6,512 nt of DNA from an uncultured Chryseolinea sp. (GTDB taxonomy: Bacteria > Bacteroidota > Bacteroidia > Cytophagales > Cyclobacteriaceae). Of this stretch, positions 1 to 4,389 are shown piece by piece (positions within the stretch are counted from its first letter, which is position 1; every line of letters begins with the position of its first letter). The stretch is from positions 1 through 6,512 of the forward strand of contig CAMLER010000296.1 of the NCBI GenBank assembly GCA_946478915.1, written 5' to 3'. The notes below the pieces were generated by a model that saw only the letters and a program-made list of their open reading frames with translations, did no database searches and had not been told where the DNA came from. The translations under genes were made by a program, and so were the position numbers.

Positions 1-1
1 C

Positions 2-355
2 TCTGCGTACGCAATTGTCAGCAAAAAAAATACAAACAGGTATGTTGATGTTTTTGTGCAGTTGGTAGAGACAAGTCATCGTCGGCAACGGGCCGTAACC
101 TACTATGCAGAAATGTTGCACGTGACGAGTGGACACCTGAACAGCCTCGTCAAAAAATACCTTGGCGTTAGTGCCAAGCGATACATTCTGAACCGAAACA
201 TTTTGGATGCCAAACGTATGTTGAAGTTTACAGACATGGGTATCGATGAAATTGCGTCGTGCTTGAATTATGAAAGCACTTCTTTTTTTGTCCGATCTTT
301 CCGGGAAAACGCGCAACTGAGCCCTTTGCAGTTTCGCAAAAAGCTGAAACCTTGA
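2..355 (+). CDS. AraC-family transcriptional regulator, C-terminal DNA-binding part (5' end outside window)
   Basis: The reading frame is open from base 2 with no stop, so the gene begins left of the window and 117 C-terminal residues are visible. The GTG at 56 lies inside the frame and is not a credible start. Two helix-turn-helix units of the AraC/XylS fold can be seen: the first around YYAEMLHVTSGHLNSLVKK, then the linker helix with ILDAKRMLKFTD, then the second around IDEIASCLNYES followed by SFFVRSFREN and the closing SPLQFRKKL. These match the family pattern (YAxxLxVtxxhLNxxVKk, eIAxxLgfxxxsyFxRxFr, sPxxfR). It should act as a DNA-binding activator or repressor; the N-terminal sensing domain is not in view, so the ligand cannot be guessed. 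The next gene lies on the same strand about 100 bases downstream and could be a target, which is inference only. Confidence 0.93.
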   Translation, partial: SAYAIVSKKNTNRYVDVFVQLVETSHRRQRAVTYYAEMLHVTSGHLNSLVKKYLGVSAKRYILNRNILDAKRMLKFTDMGIDEIASCLNYESTSFFVRSFRENAQLSPLQFRKKLKP

Positions 356-456
356 AAAATGACATTTATTCCCCGGTTTGCCATCTATTGATTAAGGCCA
401 GATGTGTGATCTTTATAAATGAAAACACCTTTATAATAACGCTCTGTTTTATTGAC

Positions 457-864
457 ATGCTCTCCTATCCACCATCAGACGTTTCAGCCAAAATTATTGC
501 ATTAGAGCAATTGGCTTTGAACGAATGGAATCGTGGCAATCCGAATGGTTATCTGGACCTATCAGCTGACGATGTGATTTACTTTGACCCTTATTTGGAG
601 CGGCCCTTACATGGGCTTCATGAACTTAAACAATATTTTGAGCCAGTAAGAGGGCAAATACATGGCAGATATGAAATGTTTAATATCGAGGTGCAATCAG
701 CGAGCGAAATAGCTGTATTGGCCTTTAATCTGATTGCTTACGTAGGCGACGAAACGACTAAATGGAACTGTACGCAGGTGTATCGTTTGACGAAGAATAA
801 TAAATGGAAAATTATTCAGACTCACTGGTCATTTATTAAACCAGAAATGAAAACTCGCCAATGA
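457..864 (+). CDS. SnoaL-like / DUF4440 family protein (NTF2-like fold)
   Basis: This 135-residue protein starts at ATG 457. An upstream TTG at 352 in the same frame would add 35 residues (including CHLLIKARCVIFI) that do not look like family sequence, so I reject it. The body fits a small alpha+beta cone of the NTF2-like superfamily: an N-terminal helix (residues 11-27), the segment YFDPYLERPLHG (42-53), a helix LHELKQYFEPVRG, then strands ending in WNCTQVYR (103-110) and WKIIQTHWSF (117-126). The closing Trp-x-Ile-x-x-x-His-x-Ser pattern is typical of DUF4440/YybH-like proteins. Members include ketosteroid-isomerase-like enzymes and many proteins of unknown role, so no reaction can be assigned. 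There is no signal peptide, so it is probably cytosolic. No convincing Shine-Dalgarno sequence precedes the start, as is common in Bacteroidota. Confidence 0.85.
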   Translation: MLSYPPSDVSAKIIALEQLALNEWNRGNPNGYLDLSADDVIYFDPYLERPLHGLHELKQYFEPVRGQIHGRYEMFNIEVQSASEIAVLAFNLIAYVGDETTKWNCTQVYRLTKNNKWKIIQTHWSFIKPEMKTRQ

Positions 865-998
865 GTTGGGCCAAGCTGGAAGGTAGTGTAGCCGTTCCGC
901 TAAAAGGTGCCGTCAGATTTTTTTTTAAGAAAAATCAAACCCCATCGTTTGCCCAAGAATTCGAGCGGCGCGAGAGGGTTGCGACACCCAACTCTTAA
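861..998 (+). CDS. Possible small protein, 45 residues, ATGA-coupled to the upstream gene
   Basis: An ORF of 45 codons starts at ATG 861, whose last two bases belong to the TGA stop of the preceding gene (ATGA overlap), and ends with TAA at 996-998, three bases before the end of the convergent MoaD-like gene. The peptide begins MSWAKLEGSVAVPLKGAVRF and continues with FFKKNQTPSFAQEFERRERV. It is basic, has no signal peptide or clear membrane helix, and I do not recognise the family. In favour of a real gene are the coupling geometry and the open frame filling the whole gap between its neighbours. Against it are its length, which chance can produce, and a run of nine T inside it (three Phe codons). 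It could also be a remnant of a longer gene. Confidence 0.35.
   Translation: MSWAKLEGSVAVPLKGAVRFFFKKNQTPSFAQEFERRERVATPNS
916..936. terminator. Weak AT-rich inverted repeat between convergent genes
   Basis: GATTTTT (916-922) and AAAAATC (930-936) can pair around a 7-base loop. A run of nine T occupies 918-926. It lies between genes that converge on this spot and might help end transcription from either side, but the stem is almost all A/T pairs and would be weak. It also falls inside the possible 45-residue ORF. Confidence 0.2.
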
Positions 999-1001
999 CC
1001 T

Positions 1002-1298
1002 CTACCCACCCGCGATAGCCCCAACAATCATAAAGGGTTCCCTCCCATTCAATATTGTCTCGGGAAGCAACGTGTTGTGGTCGGCCATGGAGTAGTCTTC
1101 ACCGCAGGCAAAAAACCTGAGAAAGGCGCGGCGCTTTTTGGTATCGTGTTCGCGTATAGTTCCCTTCAGCATCGGGTAACGCGTCTCGATTGCATTCAGT
1201 ATGGCCTCTATAGTAAGGGCTTCGGATACCTCAACCTGAATTTCCGAATGCACCCGCGCGAGATTCCGAAGGTGATATGGTAATATCACCCGTATCAT
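1002..1298 (-). CDS. MoaD/ThiS-family ubiquitin-like protein with C-terminal Gly-Gly
   Basis: This 98-residue protein has the layout of the beta-grasp sulfur carriers: a first strand [13 protein letters not shown] (residues 2-14), a helix around [17 protein letters not shown], a middle strand [13 protein letters not shown], and an end [21 protein letters not shown]. The Gly-Gly at the extreme C-terminus is the hallmark of MoaD, ThiS and related proteins. In characterised members it is adenylated by an E1-like enzyme and turned into a thiocarboxylate that donates sulfur. Whether this one carries sulfur is inference. No MoaE, MoeB/ThiF or thiamine gene is next to it, so true moaD or thiS is unlikely and I give no symbol. 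Its ATG overlaps the stop of the upstream beta-propeller gene (ATGA at 1298-1295), so the two should be translated together and probably work together. Confidence 0.85.
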   Translation of the reverse strand: MIRVILPYHLRNLARVHSEIQVEVSEALTIEAILNAIETRYPMLKGTIREHDTKKRRAFLRFFACGEDYSMADHNTLLPETILNGREPFMIVGAIAGG

Positions 1299-2482
1299 GG
1301 CACGGCCTGAACTTCAACCGAATACACCGGTGGCAAGTTTTGAACAATAGCACTCCAGCTGTCTCCTCCATCAGGTGACGCATAGACTTGTCCGCCGGTG
1401 GTGCCGAAGTAAATGCCACAAGGATTTAGCGTGTCGACGGCCATCGCGTCGCGCAATACATTCACATAACAATTTTCTTGAGGAAGTCCACGCGTGAGGG
1501 CTTCCCACGTATTACCACCCGTTCGACTCCGGTATACCCGCAGCTTTCCTTCGGGTGGGAAGTGCTCCGAGTCGCTCTTGATGGGAATCACGTACACGGT
1601 GTTGGGCTCATGTGCATGTACGTCAACGACGAAGCCGAAATCGGATGGCAGATTGCCACTGACTTCAGTCCAAAGTTCGCCGGCATTGTCGGTACGCAAT
1701 ACATCCCAATGTTTTTGCATGAACAACACGTCCGGCTTATCCGGATGCATAGCAATGCGATGAACACAGTGACCCACCTCTGCATGGGGATCAGGAATAT
1801 AGTTCGAGGACAGCCCCTGGTTGATCGGCTTCCACGTCTCTCCGTCATCATCGGATCGAAAGGCGCCAGCAGCCGAGATTGCAACATAAATTCTTCCAGG
1901 ATTTTTCTTGTCCAGGATAATGGTGTGTACCGCCATTCCGCCGGCACCGGGTTGCCACTTCGCTCCGGTAGGATGTCCGCGTAGCGCCGACAACTCTTTC
2001 CAGTTTTTGCCACCATCAGTTGACTTGAAAAGCGCAGCATCTTCGACACCGGCATAGACCGTATCCGCGTCTGTCAACGAGGGCTCCAAATGCCATACGC
2101 GCTTAAACTCCCATGGATGCTGAGTACCATCGTACCACTGGTGCGTCGTCAGCGGCTTACCCTTATTGTCTGATGTGTCGTAGGTAAACTTATTACTTTC
2201 TGTCGCCGGCATTCCGTCGGCCGCATTCGAAGATTCACCTTCCTTGAATCCGGGTTGAAACCACGTCTTACCACCGTCGTCCGAACGCTGAATAATTTGT
2301 CCGAACCAGCCACTACTTTGAGAAGCATAGATTCTGTTGGGATCTACAGGAGATCCTTTCATGTGATAGATTTCCCATCCACCGAAGAAAGGCCCATCGA
2401 CTGTCCAGGTTGAGCGGCGAGTATCTGATGTGAGAATAAATGCCCCTTTTTTGGTGCCTGCAAGAACACGAACTGCTTTCAT
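1295..2482 (-). CDS. Asp-box (BNR-repeat) beta-propeller protein, 'exo-alpha-sialidase-like', cytosolic
   Basis: I place the start at ATG 2482, giving 395 residues. An AGG lies about five bases upstream, and [17 protein letters not shown] reads as the first propeller strand. A longer form from 2554 adds 24 residues unlike the family. Six Asp-box motifs (S/T-x-D-x-G-x-x-W and variants) are visible: SDDGGKTW 67-74, STDGGKNW 154-161, SDDDGETW 210-217, TDNAGELW 264-271, SRTGGNTW 319-326 and SPDGGDSW 369-376. This implies a multi-bladed beta-propeller like those of sialidases and the plant/bacterial photosystem-assembly YCF48 type. No Arg-Ile-Pro sialidase motif and no signal peptide are seen, so a secreted sialidase is doubtful; databases often name such proteins exo-alpha-sialidase or glycosyl hydrolase by repeat similarity alone. 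A conserved-looking His-rich and Trp-rich portion ([14 protein letters not shown], near 113-126) could be a functional site. It is translationally coupled to the MoaD-like gene. Confidence 0.88.
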   Translation of the reverse strand: MKAVRVLAGTKKGAFILTSDTRRSTWTVDGPFFGGWEIYHMKGSPVDPNRIYASQSSGWFGQIIQRSDDGGKTWFQPGFKEGESSNAADGMPATESNKFTYDTSDNKGKPLTTHQWYDGTQHPWEFKRVWHLEPSLTDADTVYAGVEDAALFKSTDGGKNWKELSALRGHPTGAKWQPGAGGMAVHTIILDKKNPGRIYVAISAAGAFRSDDDGETWKPINQGLSSNYIPDPHAEVGHCVHRIAMHPDKPDVLFMQKHWDVLRTDNAGELWTEVSGNLPSDFGFVVDVHAHEPNTVYVIPIKSDSEHFPPEGKLRVYRSRTGGNTWEALTRGLPQENCYVNVLRDAMAVDTLNPCGIYFGTTGGQVYASPDGGDSWSAIVQNLPPVYSVEVQAVP

Positions 2483-2696
2483 ATTGTACCTGAAATTTCT
2501 TGCTTGAAGATATGGAAAATTACTGTGCCGATAACTGGCATGGTGCTTACGCACCTATCGTTCAAATTAAGTTTTGTCATAGCCTGGTCTATCATTTTTC
2601 AGTACGCGGTATGCGCAACATTCCGGTTTGGTTCATTCCTGATTCCTAGCAGTCAGCGGAAAAAGGCTCTCATGCGTTCAATTCATGATGGTCAGA
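2483..2696. other. Intergenic stretch between the broken toxin and the propeller gene
   Basis: About 214 bases with several stops in every minus-strand frame and no recognisable gene. It holds the leader of the propeller gene: an AGG ribosome-binding site at 2490-2488, the small hairpin at 2555-2542 and a possible -7 element at 2570-2563. Confidence 0.55.
2542..2555 (-). promoter_or_regulatory. Small perfect hairpin with GTAA loop in the leader of the propeller gene
   Basis: On the minus strand GGTGC-GTAA-GCACC forms a five-base-pair stem closed by a GNRA-type tetraloop, about 60 bases before the propeller start codon. Just upstream, TTAATTTG (2570-2563) matches the Bacteroidota -7 consensus TAnnTTTG at seven of eight positions, but no good -33 element sits at the usual distance. 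If that promoter is real, the hairpin lies at the very 5' end of the mRNA and may protect it. Both elements are short enough to occur by chance. Confidence 0.25.
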
Positions 2697-3025
2697 TTAT
2701 CGTTTTTGTTCGCCATACGATTCCTTCAGTAATTCCAGCAGTTTTTTAGAATCCTGGCGATTATCCCAAAATGCCATAACAATGATCGCTTCATCAGTAA
2801 CTTTATAAAACAAACTGAATGGCCCATCGCCGCCACGCGTATATCAGGGAATTCCGATGTTTTATAAATCAGAGGATCTGCTGAAATCCGGTTTGCCTTT
2901 TCATTGCTCAAACGAAGCAACTTTATAGGATAGGTTGACGATTTATTTCGATTAAGCCAATATTCCAGGATCTACCTTCTTTGTCGTGCGGCAGTTTCGG
3001 TCCAGATTACTTTCCTTTCAGCCAT
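2697..3025 (-). pseudogene. Broken RelE/ParE-family toxin gene (nonsense codon plus frameshift)
   Basis: Read on the minus strand from ATG 3025, the frame gives MAERKVIWTETAARQRR, then a TAG at 2974-2972 (codon 18). It continues in the same frame with ILEYWLNRNKSSTY, ending with SEFPDIRVAAMGH at codon 69. One base is then missing at about 2818 (GGCCATTCAGT where GGC CAT TTC AGT is expected). The next frame resumes with FSLFYKVTDEAIIVM and AFWDNRQDSKKLLELLK to TAA at 2699-2697. With both lesions repaired the product is 109 residues and matches the Bacteroidota RelE/ParE toxin pattern (EYW-x-x-RNKS near the start, FWDNRQ-x-x-KKLL near the end). Members are mRNA-cleaving or gyrase-targeting toxins; which applies here cannot be told. 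The start overlaps the antitoxin gene by 19 bases, the usual arrangement. As written, no functional toxin can be made. Confidence 0.85.
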
Positions 3026-3249
3026 CGAAGGTCTTGTTCATTCAACACATTTTGATCAATCGTTCTCCCAGCTTTAACGTCTTCTTCACTCATGGTAAGC
3101 ATGATTTTCTGCTCCTCGCTGAGGGGCACTGCATCTGCCTCGATATGCGAACGGTCAATCATATTCGAGAGGGCCTGAAGATAATCGGCATCCTTGATTG
3201 CCATCAACTGATCGATTAAGCGGTTTCGGATTTCGTTTGCTGATGTCAT
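3007..3249 (-). CDS. Antitoxin-like small protein of a RelE/ParE-type toxin-antitoxin pair
   Basis: This 80-residue acidic protein starts at ATG 3249. The open frame extends upstream to 3384, but those 45 residues run through a terminator and read as noise. Helices are likely at residues 4-17 (ANEIRNRLIDQLMAIK) and 22-31. The second half has LSEEQKIMLTMSEEDVKAGR (43-62) and ends in NEQDLRWLKGK. The Ser-Glu-Glu-Asp-x-x-x-Gly-Arg stretch and the C-terminal Asp-Leu-Arg-Trp-Leu motif resemble antitoxins that accompany this toxin family in Bacteroidota; the C-terminal part probably wraps the toxin. Identification rests mainly on its position, since the toxin frame begins inside its last codons. 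The frame is intact although the toxin is broken. TATCTTTA at 3278-3271 is seven of eight bases of the Bacteroidota -7 element and could start a short leader. Confidence 0.75.
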   Translation of the reverse strand: MTSANEIRNRLIDQLMAIKDADYLQALSNMIDRSHIEADAVPLSEEQKIMLTMSEEDVKAGRTIDQNVLNEQDLRWLKGK

Positions 3250-3487
3250 TATGCTTGTTAGTCTTGCGAATAAAGATAAAAAAACCGGAAGACAAATTTT
3301 TCTCCGGTTTGCAATAAAAAAAGAGGCATTTGCTATTTCCATTAGTGCCCAAAGCATAGCCAGAAATTTCATTAACGCCCACAATATTCCTCATCAACAC
3401 TGATTTCGATAACTACATTCTCGTGCGTTACATGAAATATTATAAAAATTTACTTCAAGTCCTGGTCTTTTTGCAGCATCAAAAGTG
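3250..3487. other. Intergenic stretch between the CBM9-like gene and the antitoxin
   Basis: No gene is supported here. The right portion is a long 3' untranslated region of the CBM9-like gene, with an imperfect direct repeat (3335-3357 and 3365-3386, sharing ATTTC, ATTA and GCCCA blocks). The left portion holds the terminator and the probable antitoxin promoter region. Confidence 0.6.
3275..3312 (-). terminator. Rho-independent terminator after the receptor/CBM9-like gene pair
   Basis: On the minus strand AAACCGGA (3310-3303) pairs with TCCGGTTT (3289-3282) around a 13-base loop. The 3' arm runs into a seven-T tract (3284-3278). This is a standard intrinsic terminator shape, placed about 180 bases after the stop of the CBM9-like gene and only about 30 bases before the antitoxin start. 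It should separate the two transcripts. Confidence 0.7.
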
Positions 3488-4378
3488 CTATCTCACCCAT
3501 TCGACATATGTAAAACACTCCGGCACATGGGAATCCCAAACGCCATGCGGCGACCATGCCCATCCACCTGAATCGTCTTTGTTCCCTTTGTAAGTATTGA
3601 ACCGTGAGAAATCCATACGCCAATTGTCGCCCGGTTTCGGCGGTAACGAACGCGCATCACCATTCGCTAAGATCTCTAATCCCTTCCACGGTAGCGCCAA
3701 TTCTACTGTCCAGCCTTTGTCCCTGTCACTATTGTCGTTCAAAGTTCCATCAACATGAACTGCGCTCTGCAATCCCGGATAGTCCCAGTTCCAAAATCCA
3801 ATGCGCCTACCCCTGGGGTGATTTTTGAATCCGACGCCATTGAAAGGCCTTACAAGCGAGTCTTTGCGACTAAACTGCGGCATTTCAGCATAGCCTTTCC
3901 GTTGGAATTTCTCCTCCCAGAAGAACAACACCTCGTAGATTGTGCCGTAGGAGTTTATCTCAAATTCATAATATCCGTCCTCCCCTGCTATAAACAGCTC
4001 GACATCGTTGTCCTGGTAGATCGGCGCATCGCGTTTGGTTAAGGTAGCCTTAACATCAGGCTCTTCTATCCAGTAGGCCACGTACAAATATTCATTATCC
4101 CATACTACCGCAGCCCGGGTATCGAGGTGCGTTTTTGAACCATGGATCAGGTCCCGAAACGGATCTGAGCGCGCAGCGTTCTTCCACACTGCTTCGTCGA
4201 GTTTGCCGTCTATCACCGGTTGTTTGGACGTGTACTTTGCCTCGTAGCGCGGTATGCTGGCATCCGGACAGGGAAATGTATTTTGAATGAAGGAATCGTT
4301 TGGTATTTTTTTTTCAGTGAAGCCTGCAACAAGGGCGCTTCCAAGAAGGACCGACATGCAAAAGAAGAATCGTTTCAT
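3488..4378 (-). CDS. Secreted carbohydrate-binding family 9-like (CBM9/DOMON-fold) protein
   Basis: The 296-residue product begins with a Sec-type signal peptide (MKRFFFCMSVLLGSALVAGF, cleavage probably near residues 18-22). Cys7 is inside the hydrophobic core and there is no lipobox, so a soluble periplasmic or exported form is likelier than a lipoprotein. The rest is one CBM9-like beta-sandwich: VIDGKLDEAVWKNA (55-68), a strand AAVVWDNEYLYVAYWI (89-104), DNDVELFI (123-130), YYEFEINSYGTIYEV (136-150), GWTVELALPW (222-231), WRMDFSRF (253-260) and a closing WAWSPHGVWDSHVPECFTYV. These strands and the 'IDGkLdEavW' opening are characteristic of the family found on xylanases and as stand-alone Bacteroidota proteins. 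Ligand and any catalytic role are unknown. It begins 11 bases after the receptor stop with no clear ribosome-binding site, suggesting one transcript and possibly coupled translation. Confidence 0.87.
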   Translation of the reverse strand: MKRFFFCMSVLLGSALVAGFTEKKIPNDSFIQNTFPCPDASIPRYEAKYTSKQPVIDGKLDEAVWKNAARSDPFRDLIHGSKTHLDTRAAVVWDNEYLYVAYWIEEPDVKATLTKRDAPIYQDNDVELFIAGEDGYYEFEINSYGTIYEVLFFWEEKFQRKGYAEMPQFSRKDSLVRPFNGVGFKNHPRGRRIGFWNWDYPGLQSAVHVDGTLNDNSDRDKGWTVELALPWKGLEILANGDARSLPPKPGDNWRMDFSRFNTYKGNKDDSGGWAWSPHGVWDSHVPECFTYVEWVR

Positions 4379-4389
4379 CTGTGTCCAGG

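Noticed and set aside
352..456. N-terminal extension of the SnoaL-like protein from a TTG at 352
   Set aside because: The 35 extra residues do not resemble the family, and the ATG at 457 begins right before the first expected helix.
863..994. Inverted repeat GAGTTGGG / CCCAACTC flanking the convergent gap
   Set aside because: It is only eight bases long with a spacer over 110 bases. Nothing between the arms resembles a mobile element, so chance is the simplest explanation.
1478..2055. Long ORFs of 155-168 codons in other frames across the propeller gene
   Set aside because: They lie entirely inside a well-supported gene with six Asp-boxes, and their products show no domain and irregular composition.
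2483..2554. Longer start of the propeller gene at 2554
   Set aside because: The 24 added residues are rich in His, Tyr and Arg and unlike a propeller strand. The ATG at 2482 has an AGG at a suitable distance and opens directly with a propeller strand.
2726..2920. Independent 64-residue minus-strand ORF
   Set aside because: It is the middle of the broken toxin frame plus out-of-frame sequence after the deletion; the true C-terminus continues in another frame.
3250..3384. Longer antitoxin start at 3384
   Set aside because: The extension crosses the terminator hairpin and its T-tract and reads as low-quality sequence; the ATG at 3249 gives a normal-sized antitoxin.
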